DNA of 64,000 nucleotides from Mycoplasmatota bacterium (GTDB lineage Bacteria; Bacillota_I; Bacilli_A; Acholeplasmatales; Acholeplasmataceae): NCBI GenBank assembly GCA_018622495.1, contig CP076021.1, forward strand, positions 1,534,326 through 1,598,325, given 5' to 3'. Position numbers and translations under genes: made by a program. Below are positions 48,880 through 58,159 of the stretch, piece after piece. The notes below the pieces were generated by a model. It made no database searches. It saw only the letters and a program-made list of their open reading frames with translations, and was not told the origin of the DNA. Numbering within the stretch: the stretch's first letter is position 1; each line of letters starts with the position of its first letter.

Positions 48880-49965
48880 TTATATGCCTCTTTTTAAGAA
48901 TTCGTGTTTAACCAATTATCATTATAACCTATTTTAGTATTTTTTTTAAGACTTTTTTCATTTTTTTTCATAGTTTTTCATAGTTTAAAACAATTATAAA
49001 TACTATATGTTTATTTAGTGGTTTTAATTTTAATTATTAAAAATAATTCGTTATTTTTTGTGTTTTTATCTAAAAAATACCATAATTAGGTTTTTTATAT
49101 CTAAAAATCCTTAAAGTGATTATTCAAAATCTTTTTTTATACTTGTTACTTTATGTTTGTTTTTTTGATTGTTAAATGCAATACTTATAACTTTATATCT
49201 TTTTAATTTCATCAAATAAATATAAATAAAAAAATCGTGAATATTCACGATTTTATATGTTTGATGAGTTGTGCAACCTATTTTAATACAATTACGCACC
49301 CCTGCATGAATTTGCGCACCCCAAAACTATAGCTTAGTTAAAACATTTATTTTTTTGGACAGTTTTTATTATAAAACTACTGATAAAAAATCATGCAAAC
49401 ATAAGAAAAACCCTAGAAAGATTAAAAGCTAAACCTATTATTGATAAAAGCAATATTCTAAGAAATATATTAGCAATAATTTAATTGGATTTTCTTTCCA
49501 TATAAAAGTTAATCATTTAATCCTAATATCACAATTTGACTGATTTACAAAAATAAGATATTTCACCTGATGCATCACAAGTTAATTCATAGTTCAATTC
49601 CCAATTTGTGTAAACTATCGAAATGTTTAAACATTCTAATACACAACCATCATGAAAAACTAGAATAAGATCCGAATTTTTATTTATAGTTATTTTGCTA
49701 ACTTTTTTAGAATTAATCAAGTCTATTAATTGGATATTTTCAATATATTTCCTATCTAATGAACATAAAATTAGAGTTTCATCGCAAAAAGTCTAAATTC
49801 ATAATATAAAAGGTATCTTTTTCATTGTTATTCAATTTTAATTCAACCACATTATTGTATCATGTCCCTTGATATTATTTGGTAGTGTCAAGAATTTTGT
49901 GTAAATGAAATGAATTAAAGTATTAAGAACTCTCTTTAGTGGTTTTAGATTTTTGAGCGCGACGT
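48880..49965. other. Decayed region with remnants
   Basis: About 1.1 kb with no intact gene and very low GC. A plus-strand frame at 49398-49484 reads NIRKTLERLKAKPIIDKSNILRNILAII and ends in TAA; it looks like the C-terminus of a lost gene, possibly a transposase. Near 49290-49325 there is a repeated GCGCACCCC/ACGCACCCC pair, as at some IS ends. A DUF6188-like remnant occupies 49529-49858. The rest shows nothing I can name. Confidence 0.5.
49529..49858 (-). pseudogene. Remnant resembling DUF6188-family protein
   Basis: The C-terminal 63 residues are open (starting at TTG 49717) and read VSKITINKNSDLILVFHDGCVLECLN, then NWELNYELTCDASGEISYF, a pattern similar to the DUF6188 family (hydrophobic-FxDG, then EaW, then a final G-x-x-x-F). 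The same frame extends upstream to about 49790, and a shifted frame gives NNVVELKLNNNEKDTFYIMNLDFLR, so the gene is broken by a small indel. No start or promoter is clear. Such proteins are often found as orphan immunity-like genes. Confidence 0.4.
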
Positions 49966-50220
49966 TTAATTGAACATTTCATTCTCCATCTCTAACTCAC
50001 GGATTCTTTTACGCATCGCGTCCATTTCTTTTTTATTGACCGGTGTGCCGTCTTCTGTATGTGCTATTGGTTTCAACTCTGAAAACCATTTATAAATTGT
50101 TCCTGTTGGAATGCCATATTCGCTTGCAAGTGTAGGAACGGATTTACCGTTTAAATTCAACTCATACAACTGATTTTTAAAATCTTCTGAATAACGATTA
50201 CCTTTTTTGCTGTTAGACAT
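49928..50220 (-). pseudogene. IS3-type transposase orfA remnant
   Basis: The N-terminal 84 residues are an IS3/IS150-like HTH protein: RYSEDFKNQLYELNLNGKSVPTLASEYGIPTGTIYKWFSEL, then the leucine-zipper-like MDAMRKRIRELEMENEMF. One missing base after ENEMF would add KRRAQKSKTTKESS and end at TAA near 49926. No orfB follows, so only a fragment of the element remains. A GGAGGC site precedes the ATG. Confidence 0.7.
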
Positions 50221-50349
50221 TAGTATTGCCTCCTTCCTTATATCTTATCATAAGAAGGATTATTACTCTTTGTGTCTACTAAACTATACTAACATCAATA
50301 ATCTTTCAGTAAACAAAAAAGACACACATTAATGCATGTCAAGTTTGAT

Positions 50350-50433
50350 GTTATATTATGAAATGAGAATGTCAATTTATATGATAATCATGTTATATTA
50401 TGAAATGAGAATGTCAATTTATATGATAATCAT
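50350..50433. repeat. Perfect 42-bp tandem duplication
   Basis: Two identical 42-base units, 50350-50391 and 50392-50433, each beginning GTTATATTATGAAATGAG and ending with the near-palindrome ATGATAATCAT. Only two copies, so this is not a CRISPR array. It lies in the gene-poor stretch 50221-50477. Confidence 0.9.
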
Positions 50434-50477
50434 AATGGCACATTCTTTCATCTTAATCATTGATAATTAACCTGTTT

Positions 50478-51001
50478 TTATATTGATTCTTTTTTAGTAT
50501 AAACTAATTCCGCAAATTGGCCATACTTATTCACTTCTTTCAAATGATATCTTCTTAAGGATTCATTTTGCGTAAAAAGTGGAATACCTTCTCCTAGTAA
50601 CACTGGAGCTATCTCAGTACAATCAGTACATCAACTATGTCATGATCGATTAATGGAGCTAAGATAGTGTTTCCACCAACAATCCATACATTTGTACTTT
50701 TATCTATGTTCTTAACAAATGAAACAACATCACCTTCGATCATCTTAAATCCATCTACACTGATGTTTTTATCATGTGTAAAAACATAATTTTCAGTCGT
50801 GGGATAAAACTGACTAGGATTACCCAATTTATATATTTCATTAAATGTTTTTCTACCCATCACTGTGATATTCATCGATTGATAAAATGATTCAAAACTC
50901 GTTTCTTCTATTGAACCCGATTCATGAAGCCATTCAAGATTATGTTTTTTATCAGCTAAATAGCCATCTAGTGTCATACATCCATAGAAATAGATACCCA
51001 T
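50478..51001 (-). pseudogene. Dihydrofolate-reductase-like (RibD C-terminal type) protein, one-base deletion
   Basis: Starts MGIYFYGCMTLDGYLADKKHNLEWL with GAGGAGG 7 bases upstream; an ATG-like extension upstream is unlikely. The motifs ITVMGRKTFNEI and NVWIVGGNTILAPLIDHDIVD are those of the RibD/DHFR-like reductase family. Near 50624 one base is lost; a shifted frame continues EIAPVLLGEGIPLFTQNESLRRYHLKEVNKYGQFAELVYTKKE to TAA at 50478. Repaired length 174 residues. NADPH-dependent reduction of an unknown substrate is inferred. Confidence 0.8.
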
Positions 51002-51018
51002 GACAATCCTCCTCATAA

Positions 51019-51702
51019 CTAAATTAAATCTGGATTAATAATCAATTCAAGTTTATTTTTAGATAATATCTTAATCGTTTTATTATCAATAACTTTAATA
51101 TATCCTAATTCTTCAAATTTCTTAAGTCTTCGACTGAATGTTTCTCGTGTAATCCCTAGTTGTGAGGACAGATTTATCTTTGTTGTTTTAAAATAAACTA
51201 AATCATGCATTTGAAGATCTAAAAGCAATCTTGCAACCTTTGCATCTGCAGAATAAAGATTGCTTTGTTCAATCATCGATTCAGCACGATCGAGTCTACT
51301 TAATAACTCATTCATCATCTTAATACTTAATGCAGGACTTTGACCCATTAATTCTTTTAAACTGCTATTTTCTACCAAACAAACTACCGTGGGTTCAATC
51401 GCTTCTGCATATGTTGAAACTGAATTTTCTTTAAATAATGCAAGTTCACCTAAAAAATCACCATGAGATAATATCCTAATCACTTGTTCTTTACCATCAT
51501 CTGAATATCTAGTGACTTTAACTTTACCTTGATGGATCACATATAAACTATTCAGCACATCCCCTGATTGATAGATGAAATCCCCTTTTTCTAATCTTTT
51601 GTGTTTTGAAATCATAATGATTTTATCGAGTTCATCTACTGATAAATTTTTGAAAATAGGGACTGCCTTAATGCAGTTGCTAGGCTCTAAATCTTTTCTC
51701 AT
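51019..51702 (-). CDS. Crp/Fnr-family transcriptional regulator
   Basis: 227 residues: cyclic-nucleotide-binding-like beta-roll (about 15-130: IFKNLSVDELDKI, GDFLGELALF), a dimer helix and an HTH near 170-200 with recognition helix TRETFSRRLKKF. The E-x-x-S-R pattern is the Fnr type that reads TTGAT half-sites. Cys10 and Cys107 are the only cysteines, so a classical four-Cys Fe-S cluster is absent. It lies 7 bases after the metal ATPase gene, and a matching operator is at 53819-53832. Confidence 0.9.
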   Translation of the reverse strand: MRKDLEPSNCIKAVPIFKNLSVDELDKIIMISKHKRLEKGDFIYQSGDVLNSLYVIHQGKVKVTRYSDDGKEQVIRILSHGDFLGELALFKENSVSTYAEAIEPTVVCLVENSSLKELMGQSPALSIKMMNELLSRLDRAESMIEQSNLYSADAKVARLLLDLQMHDLVYFKTTKINLSSQLGITRETFSRRLKKFEELGYIKVIDNKTIKILSKNKLELIINPDLI

Positions 51703-51709
51703 GGTAACC

Positions 51710-53554
51710 TCACTTCTTAGATTTATGTTTTAATAATCGTATTGCATTAAGAATCACAACAAGCACTGATAATTCATGAACTAACATCCCCATTGACATG
51801 GTGACTTTTTTAAATAAAACACCAATCATTAAAAAGGAAACAATAACTAAAGCAAAGATGATATTTTGAAACATATTGATTTTAACCTTTTTACTGATTT
51901 TAATCGCATTTGATAATTTAGATAAATCTTCACTCATCAACACTACATCTGCAGTTTCCATCGCCAAGTCTTTTCCCACACCACCAATAGCTACAGATGC
52001 AGTAGCATATGAAAGAGCTAACGCATCATTGATGCCATCGCCAACGAAAATGGTTTGATGATGTTCTTGATAACTTTTTACGATATTTGCTTTATCTTCG
52101 GGTAACAGTTTTGCATGGTATGTCTTAATGCCGACTTCATCTGAAACTTGCTTAGCAACACGATCTTGATCGCCTGTTAGCATGATAATATCTTTAATAC
52201 CTAATGATCTTACTTCTGAGATAACCTTCTTGGCATGATTTCTTAATCCATCAGCAATCGCAAACAAACCTAAAACTCTTTGTGGATCTGCCATGATTAA
52301 TGTAGTATAGCCCATATCTTCAAATGCATCAATTGTTGATGCGACTTCATTCTTTAATGGAAATTCAAGTATTTTATTGTTACCGATCATGTACCTAATG
52401 TTATTATACTTGAATTTGACTCCTTTTCCAATGATGAGTTCCGATTCCTTTGGTAGATCATGTGTTGTTAAAGATCTTCTTCTTGCTTCATCAATGATAG
52501 CTGATGCTAAGGGATGTTCACTATATGATTCACCAATCGATGCTATTCTAAGCAGTTCATTTTCATCATAATCAAAGGTGTAAATCTTTTTCAGTTCAGG
52601 TTTTCCTTGAGTTAACGTTCCCGTTTTGTCAAAAAACAATAGATTACCCTTCGCTAATCTTTCAATCGAATCGCCACCTTTAAACAAGATACCTTTCTTT
52701 GCAGCGTGACCAATACCTGCAACAAATGACACAGGAGTAGCGATTACTAATGCACCAGGGCATGCAATAACAAGCGCTGTTATGGCTAAGCGGATATCTT
52801 TTGTTAAAAAATAGATCACAATCGATAATATGACAATCAGTGGTGTGTAATATCTTGAGAATACTTCCATAAATTTTTGAGTTTTAGCTTTTTTATCTTG
52901 AGCTTCTTCTACCATATGAATCATTCTTGCTAAGGTTGTATCCTCTCCAACATGAGAAACTTTCATTTTCATGTATCCTGTTTGAAGCAATGTGGACCCT
53001 AAGATAGCATCCCCTATCCCTTTTTCAACAGGTACAGACTCACCTGTGAGTATTTGCTCATCAATCAAGACAGATCCTTCAATGATAATGCCATCTGTAG
53101 GTATTTTTTCACCAGGTTTAACTAGCAAGATATCATCAATATTTAGAGAATCTAATGAAACGATTTCTTCTTGATGATCAAGAAGTCTTCTTGCTTCACT
53201 CGGTTTTAAATCTAATAATTTCTTTAATGAACTTCTCGTTTTCTCTAGTGCTGATTTTTCCAAGATGTGTCCTAATGTAAACAGGTAAGTGACTGCTGCT
53301 GCTTCAAAGTAATCACCAATTATAAAAGCAGCAACAACCGCAATGGTTACGAGTAAGTCAATACCAATCATTTTATACCATAGATCCATAAAAGCTTTCT
53401 TAAATATGTGATAACCTGCAAGTATCGTCAGTACACTCATTAAGGCAATCGCTATCAATGATTGCTCGAATTTGTTGAAGACGATTGAAATCAGGAACAA
53501 GATGGATAAACTCAAGATATATACATGTTTTTTAGTCCACGTTAGATATTTCAT
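51710..53554 (-). CDS. Heavy-metal-translocating P1B-type ATPase
   Basis: 614 residues with eight likely membrane helices and no N-terminal metal-binding domain, which is encoded separately just upstream. Motifs: actuator LTGESVPVEKG near 170, TM motif IACPGALVIATP near 264 (CPG rather than CPC), phosphorylation DKTGTLTQGKP near 310, SEHPLASAI near 353 and VGDGINDALAL near 515. Metal export is likely; CPG leaves open zinc, cadmium, cobalt or copper. It overlaps the HMA gene by ATGA. Confidence 0.9.
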   Translation of the reverse strand: MKYLTWTKKHVYILSLSILFLISIVFNKFEQSLIAIALMSVLTILAGYHIFKKAFMDLWYKMIGIDLLVTIAVVAAFIIGDYFEAAAVTYLFTLGHILEKSALEKTRSSLKKLLDLKPSEARRLLDHQEEIVSLDSLNIDDILLVKPGEKIPTDGIIIEGSVLIDEQILTGESVPVEKGIGDAILGSTLLQTGYMKMKVSHVGEDTTLARMIHMVEEAQDKKAKTQKFMEVFSRYYTPLIVILSIVIYFLTKDIRLAITALVIACPGALVIATPVSFVAGIGHAAKKGILFKGGDSIERLAKGNLLFFDKTGTLTQGKPELKKIYTFDYDENELLRIASIGESYSEHPLASAIIDEARRRSLTTHDLPKESELIIGKGVKFKYNNIRYMIGNNKILEFPLKNEVASTIDAFEDMGYTTLIMADPQRVLGLFAIADGLRNHAKKVISEVRSLGIKDIIMLTGDQDRVAKQVSDEVGIKTYHAKLLPEDKANIVKSYQEHHQTIFVGDGINDALALSYATASVAIGGVGKDLAMETADVVLMSEDLSKLSNAIKISKKVKINMFQNIIFALVIVSFLMIGVLFKKVTMSMGMLVHELSVLVVILNAIRLLKHKSKK

Positions 53555-53766
53555 TTGAGCTCGAGTATTTTATATCCAAGATTAGAAATTGTATGACCTA
53601 AATCATCTGATGATGTGATGGATGGATCATAGAGAATTTCTACTTTTGATGCGTTAAATTTCACTTCAACACTACTAACACCTTTTTGTTTACCCATAGT
53701 TCCCTCAATTCTTCTAATGCATGATGGACATGTTAATGTTTCTAATTGTATCATCGTTTTTTTCAT
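53551..53766 (-). CDS. Stand-alone HMA metal-binding domain protein (CopZ-like)
   Basis: 71 residues, ferredoxin-like HMA fold with the CxxC metal site LTCPSCIRRIEG at residues 14-17. It is split off from the ATPase, whose N-terminus lacks this domain. It probably delivers or regulates metal for the pump. First gene of the HMA-ATPase-Crp/Fnr unit. Confidence 0.88.
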   Translation of the reverse strand: MKKTMIQLETLTCPSCIRRIEGTMGKQKGVSSVEVKFNASKVEILYDPSITSSDDLGHTISNLGYKILELK

Positions 53767-53785
53767 TTTTTATTCACCCTTTCTA

Positions 53786-53832
53786 CCTATAGTATATCGA
53801 TATTAAAAAATAAAAACCTTGACCTAAATCAA
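53786..53832 (-). promoter_or_regulatory. Fnr-like operator and -10 of the metal ATPase unit
   Basis: TTGACCTAAATCAA (53819-53832) differs by one base from the TTGAT-N4-ATCAA Fnr box. On the minus strand the -10 is TATACT (53791-53796). A start near 53785 places the operator centre at about -41, the usual position for class II activation by Crp/Fnr proteins. There is no good -35, as expected for an activated promoter. Confidence 0.6.
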
Positions 53833-53904
53833 GATTTTGTTGAGTAGTTAAGGTTAAAAACAATAAAAATTAAAAAAGACTAGTTTAGTTTGCTTTATAT
53901 ACAA

Positions 53905-53976
53905 AAAAGACTCCTTTGTTCAAGATTAGGTATTATGACTATACCTTCTCTCTAACTTTTTGGAGTCAGTTCATTG
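53905..53976 (-). terminator. Structured terminator after tRNA-Leu
   Basis: The minus-strand RNA has an outer GACTCC/GGAGTC pairing and an inner AGGTAT/ATACCT hairpin, then TTTTTT. It is 10 bases beyond the tRNA and is longer than a simple terminator. Confidence 0.6.
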
Positions 53977-53984
53977 TTATATGG

Positions 53985-54066
53985 TGCGGGTGACAGGAGT
54001 TGAACCTGCACGCCCGAAGGCGCTAGATCCTAAGTCTAGTGCGTCTGCCAATTTCGCCACACCCGC
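53985..54066 (-). tRNA. tRNA-Leu (anticodon UAG)
   Basis: 82 bases with acceptor GCGGGTG/CACCCGC, D arm GGCGAAATTGGCAGAC, anticodon stem CTAGA/TCTAG with loop CTTAGGA, a class II variable arm GCGCCTTCGGGCGT, and T arm GCAGGTTCAACTCCTGT. CCA not encoded. Confidence 0.95.
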
Positions 54067-54122
54067 GCAAAAAGAATTATAACCTATTTTTAAATATTAG
54101 TCAATTCTTTTTGTCGCGATTA

Positions 54123-55676
54123 TTATTTTTTTATTTTTTTGAACGCTATGAAGATTGTTCCTGCTACACCTATTGAAGCAACTATATAATACCAATAATC
54201 AAAGATGTTATTTTCTTCACTAACATTTATTAATATTCTTGATTCATATATTTTATCATCTAATTCATAATCATAATATACATAGTATGAACCAGGTTGC
54301 TCTTGATGATTATCATATTCATTATATATGATATTAACATTTTTAATTTTACTATTTAATTGTGTTAATTCATTTTTTAAATATTTATCGATATCTGATG
54401 CACTCAATTGTTCATCTGTTGTTGTTTCTATAATCGGATTATTAATCTCAATCGTAGGACCTGCATTTTCAATAACATGAATTTTAATCTCCACTTTTGT
54501 TTCATTTCCAGATTGATCAACTGCTATTAATGTCATCATATAAATACCTTCAGTTTTGTTTTGTAAATAGTTATCTTCTTCAATTGTAATTTCTAAATCT
54601 GTATCGTAATCATCTGATACTTTAAATTGATCAATAATATAGGAACTCGTATATGGATCATCTGTTGTATATATTGTTAAATTCGATGGCCCAAGAATGA
54701 CAGGAGCAGCTTGATCTTCAATATTTATAGCAATTGTTTTATTCGTTTTATTTCCTGATGAATCTTCTACTGATAATACAATTTCGTAAGTCCCAATATC
54801 TGCATTTTCAGCATAACCACCATCATCTATAATTTGAATATCTTGGCTTGTTAATTGATCAACATTATCAGTCACTTCATATAAGGATATCATTTCTTCT
54901 ATTGAAGGTTTATTATCATATCTTACATAAACTATATTTTCACCTAAAATTTGAGGTGGTGTAAAATCGATGATTTTAATATCTAAATGCAGCGTTTTAG
55001 ATAAACTATTAGACACCGTGTATAAAGTCATCTGATATATTCCAGGAGATTTATCACTTATCGAAAATGTGTCTTCTAAAGTTACTAATGAAATTTCTTC
55101 ACCTTGAGCATTTGTAACATCTATGTAGGATAATATTTCTTCCGTTGTTATAAGCGCATCATAATCAAGTTCTAATTCAGCATACATGTCTCTTACAAAT
55201 GTATAACCAACATATGGTGCAAAACCTTCAAAATCCTCATAATTACCTTTATAAATCATGATTTCATAATTTGCTATATCCTTATTCATTAAATAAGGTA
55301 TATAAAAAATATAAAAGTCCTCAAGAGCAACAAATTCAGTATAGACTAGCATTTGATCACTGTCATCAACATAGCTATAAGCAAAAGGTTCATTATTTGT
55401 TTGCAATTCAAATTCAAATTCACTATCTAAAACGGCCTCCATATAATCACCTATGTAATCATAAGACATAACCAATGTATATGTTTCATTAGGTGTTATC
55501 GAAACCAAATTTTCCGTATAACCAAAATTCGAATTATTGTTATACTGAATAACATCTTTTAAATTTAGGCAATTTTCTTTCGACAAACTCTCATTATTTG
55601 TAGATTCCGCATAAATAAAGTTTGATGTTAATGCCATCATACTCATTATCAATAAAACCACTATTATTTTTTTCAT
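54123..55676 (-). CDS. Membrane-anchored surface protein with Ig-like (DUF5011-type) repeats
   Basis: 517 residues. Signal peptide MKKIIVVLLIMSMMALTSNFIYA. The region around 235-315 (DFTPPQILGENIVYVR to NKTNKTIAINIED) and the next repeat at 318-400 (APVILGPSNLTIYTT to VEIKIHV) are bacterial Ig-like domains of the DUF5011/HYR pattern, with DNVD/DDYD turns and the ending S-G-N-x-T. A final helix WYYIVASIGVAGTIFIAF plus KKIKK anchors the C-terminus. Probably an adhesin or surface scaffold; no catalytic motif seen. Confidence 0.75.
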   Translation of the reverse strand: MKKIIVVLLIMSMMALTSNFIYAESTNNESLSKENCLNLKDVIQYNNNSNFGYTENLVSITPNETYTLVMSYDYIGDYMEAVLDSEFEFELQTNNEPFAYSYVDDSDQMLVYTEFVALEDFYIFYIPYLMNKDIANYEIMIYKGNYEDFEGFAPYVGYTFVRDMYAELELDYDALITTEEILSYIDVTNAQGEEISLVTLEDTFSISDKSPGIYQMTLYTVSNSLSKTLHLDIKIIDFTPPQILGENIVYVRYDNKPSIEEMISLYEVTDNVDQLTSQDIQIIDDGGYAENADIGTYEIVLSVEDSSGNKTNKTIAINIEDQAAPVILGPSNLTIYTTDDPYTSSYIIDQFKVSDDYDTDLEITIEEDNYLQNKTEGIYMMTLIAVDQSGNETKVEIKIHVIENAGPTIEINNPIIETTTDEQLSASDIDKYLKNELTQLNSKIKNVNIIYNEYDNHQEQPGSYYVYYDYELDDKIYESRILINVSEENNIFDYWYYIVASIGVAGTIFIAFKKIKK

Positions 55677-55765
55677 TTATCTATCCTCCTTATCAAATAA
55701 TAGAAAAGGAAAATATTTATTTCTTTTTTAAAAAAAAATAGCGATTGCTCGCTTTATGAGTAAAA

Positions 55766-55839
55766 TGGCAGGCCCAGCAGGATTTGAACCTACGGTGAGG
55801 GAGTCAAAGTCCCTTGCCTTACCCCTTGGCTATGGGCCT
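55766..55839 (-). tRNA. tRNA-Gln (anticodon UUG)
   Basis: Acceptor AGGCCCA/TGGGCCT, anticodon stem GGGA/TCCC with loop CTTTGAC, T arm GTAGGTTCAAATCCTGC, encoded CCA. Confidence 0.95.
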
Positions 55840-55947
55840 GTATCAATCAAATGCTGTGAAATTAATCAGCAGTTTTGATTTTAGCATATACTATCATTAT
55901 TTGCAACATCTATCCTTTAATGTTTTTATTAAAACAGTTAAAATAAA

Positions 55948-56024
55948 TGGGGCGGCTGAAGGGAATCGAACCCTCGAATGCCTGGACCACAACCAGGTGC
56001 GTTAACCACTTCGCCACAGCCGCC
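55948..56024 (-). tRNA. tRNA-His (anticodon GUG)
   Basis: Acceptor GGCGGCT/AGCCGCC, anticodon stem CCTGG/CCAGG around TTGTGGT, T arm CGAGGGTTCGATTCCCT, encoded CCA. Confidence 0.95.
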
Positions 56025-56150
56025 ATATGATAGCGCATGTATTATTATACAATATTTTTTATTTTTGTAAAGTAAAATTATGTAAAAACATTGTTTTTCT
56101 TGTTTATCTATATTTTTTTTAGTATCATTATTTAGAAGGACGTGATTATA

Positions 56151-57152
56151 ATGAAATGGATAGGAAGAATTATATATATCTTCGTTGTATTATTTGCTGC
56201 ACTCTATGTTGCTCAAATTGGATACATCGCAAGAAATAATAAATATTATGTGGAAGAAATCCAAGATCATTGGAATGATACAGAAATATTTTTAAATGGT
56301 GTCTCAACACTACAATTTTTAGAATACTATCAAGAAACACCTTTATACACATATGCAGTTGATACAGATGATTTATCATTTGATTTAAATATTTATGCAG
56401 TTGGTACAACTTATAGTGATGTGTTTTATGATGGTATTATGGTTTTCGTTAATAATATCGAAATATATGAAGATGATGTTTTAGTTGAAAACCCAATTAT
56501 TAAATTAACAGTCAATACAAGTGAAGATACAATTTTGATAGATGAAGAATATCAAAATCAAGGAAGCGTTGTTTATGATCCATCAACTGAATCATTTTAC
56601 AGTAACGCACCTATCTTAATGTTATTTGATGTTGATGGAAACTTAATTAATAGCAATGGTACTGAAGATGACTCATCAGATGATCTTGTGTCAACCATTG
56701 AAAGAATCACATTAGATTACTCAAATCGATCAACAAATGAAGACAATGCTTATCAGTTTAATACTGATTTAAATGGTGAAGCACTATTTATTGCACAAAC
56801 TTCTACTGTTACTGACAATGCAATGTATACAGATGATACTCTCTTAATCGAAGCAAGTGATTATCAATTATCGGAACAATTCTCAGATGAAACATTTACA
56901 GATAGTGATGTAACTACACTTGGATTAATTACTGATCATGGTGATTTAACAATTTATCAATGGGAATTAATTAAATATATCGTAGTTTATGCAGTTGCAG
57001 TATTCATTTTAACTTATTTTATTTTCTTCCATAAGTTAGTAAAAGCTAAACGTCAAAGAGATAGACAAGGTAATAATGAAGATGGCACACCTAAAATGTC
57101 AGAACCTATATTTAAAGACTATGTACCAAAAGAAAATGAAGATGGAAAATAA
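56151..57152 (+). CDS. Membrane protein with two terminal helices and an extracellular domain
   Basis: 333 residues. Membrane helix at about 4-23, an acidic, Asp/Ser/Thr-rich outer domain of about 250 residues, and a C-terminal helix YIVVYAVAVFILTYFIFF near 285, then a basic cytoplasmic tail. ATG 56151 is preferred: GAAGGA lies 10 bases upstream, whereas a GTG at 56142 would be one base from it. No family recognised. Confidence 0.7.
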   Translation: MKWIGRIIYIFVVLFAALYVAQIGYIARNNKYYVEEIQDHWNDTEIFLNGVSTLQFLEYYQETPLYTYAVDTDDLSFDLNIYAVGTTYSDVFYDGIMVFVNNIEIYEDDVLVENPIIKLTVNTSEDTILIDEEYQNQGSVVYDPSTESFYSNAPILMLFDVDGNLINSNGTEDDSSDDLVSTIERITLDYSNRSTNEDNAYQFNTDLNGEALFIAQTSTVTDNAMYTDDTLLIEASDYQLSEQFSDETFTDSDVTTLGLITDHGDLTIYQWELIKYIVVYAVAVFILTYFIFFHKLVKAKRQRDRQGNNEDGTPKMSEPIFKDYVPKENEDGK

Positions 57153-57168
57153 TTTCCATCTTTTTTTA
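57141..57168 (+). terminator. Terminator after the two-helix membrane protein
   Basis: GATGGAAA/TTTCCATC hairpin with a T-run; the gene's TAA stop lies in the loop. Confidence 0.85.
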
Positions 57169-57182
57169 TGCAATGATTGCAA

Positions 57183-57211
57183 TTACATCTATAATTTGCT
57201 ATACTTATAAT
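57183..57211 (+). promoter_or_regulatory. Promoter of tRNA-Trp
   Basis: TTACAT (57183-57188), 17-base spacer, TATAAT (57206-57211), with the tRNA starting at 57220. Confidence 0.6.
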
Positions 57212-57219
57212 TGCCGTTT

Positions 57220-57294
57220 AGGGATATGGTGTCAATGGTAGCACAGCGGTCTCCAAAACCGTTAGTACGGGTTCAAATCCTGTTATCCCTGCCA
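57220..57294 (+). tRNA. tRNA-Trp (anticodon CCA)
   Basis: Acceptor AGGGATA/TATCCCT, anticodon stem CGGT/ACCG with loop CTCCAAA, T arm ACGGGTTCAAATCCTGT, encoded CCA. A CCA anticodon reads UGG only, in keeping with UGA as stop. Confidence 0.95.
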
Positions 57295-57305
57295 ATATTA
57301 ATTAA

Positions 57306-57352
57306 TAAAATCCTAGTGTAAATGATTGAATAGTACACTAGGATTTTTTTAT
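57306..57352 (+). terminator. Terminator of tRNA-Trp
   Basis: AATCCTAGTGTA/TACACTAGGATT stem with a T-run. Confidence 0.88.
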
Positions 57353-57440
57353 TTAGATAAATTCATAAGATTTTTGTAATGAATTTTTTCTTTATTTCTA
57401 AAATAATCATAATTAAATGTCATAAAATATATAGTTATCC

Positions 57441-57988
57441 TTAACCAGATAACTTTGAATAATTGATAACACTTCTTTTCGAGATGTCAAAATAATTTGC
57501 AATTTCTTGATTCGTGTAACCTTCATTCTTTAATGCTTGAATCATTTTCACTTTGTCATTTAATATAGGTTTTCTTTCTATCCGTTTTCCGTGAGCTTTA
57601 GCGTTCTCTATACCTTCTCTAATCTTTTCGTTTTGTATCTCAACTTGCATTTGATTAAATGATGCAATAATGCTTACCATTGCTCTGCCGATTGGTGTAG
57701 TGATGTCCATATTCTCCTTTAAAGATACAAAACCTATATTCTTTTGTGAAAGTGTTCAATAAGCTTCATCACTTGATGCACTGTGCGACTTAACCGTGAT
57801 AGATCATAAATAACAAGTGTATCGTTAGGTCTTAGATACTCTATGACTTCATTTAATATAGGTCGATTGGTATTTCTTCCTGATGCTTTCTCCTGGTATA
57901 GTTTATCGATGCCATACTTGCTAAGTACATCTTACTGCACTTCAAGATTTTGTTTTTGAGTGGATACTCTTATATATCCTATTATCAT
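57441..57988 (-). pseudogene. Serine recombinase (resolvase/invertase), broken
   Basis: Starts MIIGYIRVSTQKQNLEVQ with the catalytic Ser10 in RVST. A TAA follows at residue 19, then DVLSKYGIDKLYQEKASGRNTNRPILNEVIEYLRPNDTLVIYDLSRLSR, then a one-base deletion in an A-run near 57750 before NIGFVSLKENMDITTPIGRAMVSIIASFNQMQVE and the C-terminal HTH NQEIANYFDISKRSVINYSK. Repaired length 182 residues, normal for Tn3-type resolvases. Possibly a relic of a mobile island next to tRNA-Trp, or more sequence error. Confidence 0.85.
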
Positions 57989-58159
57989 GTTGAATCACAT
58001 CCTTTATGAGTGCATTTATATTAAGATTTATGCACTTTTATTTTTTCACTAGTTTTTTTAACGAATTTATAGAATTTTTAACGAATAGGACATATGTGCC
58101 CTGTTTTTATAAAGGTTTCAATGATATCATTATATTAATAAAAAACTATGAGGGGAATA

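Noticed and set aside
50350..50433. CRISPR array
   Set aside because: Only two head-to-tail copies with no spacers and no cas genes. No other array-like pattern was seen.
57441..57988. Prophage integrase
   Set aside because: It is a small resolvase-type serine recombinase; no phage genes are nearby.
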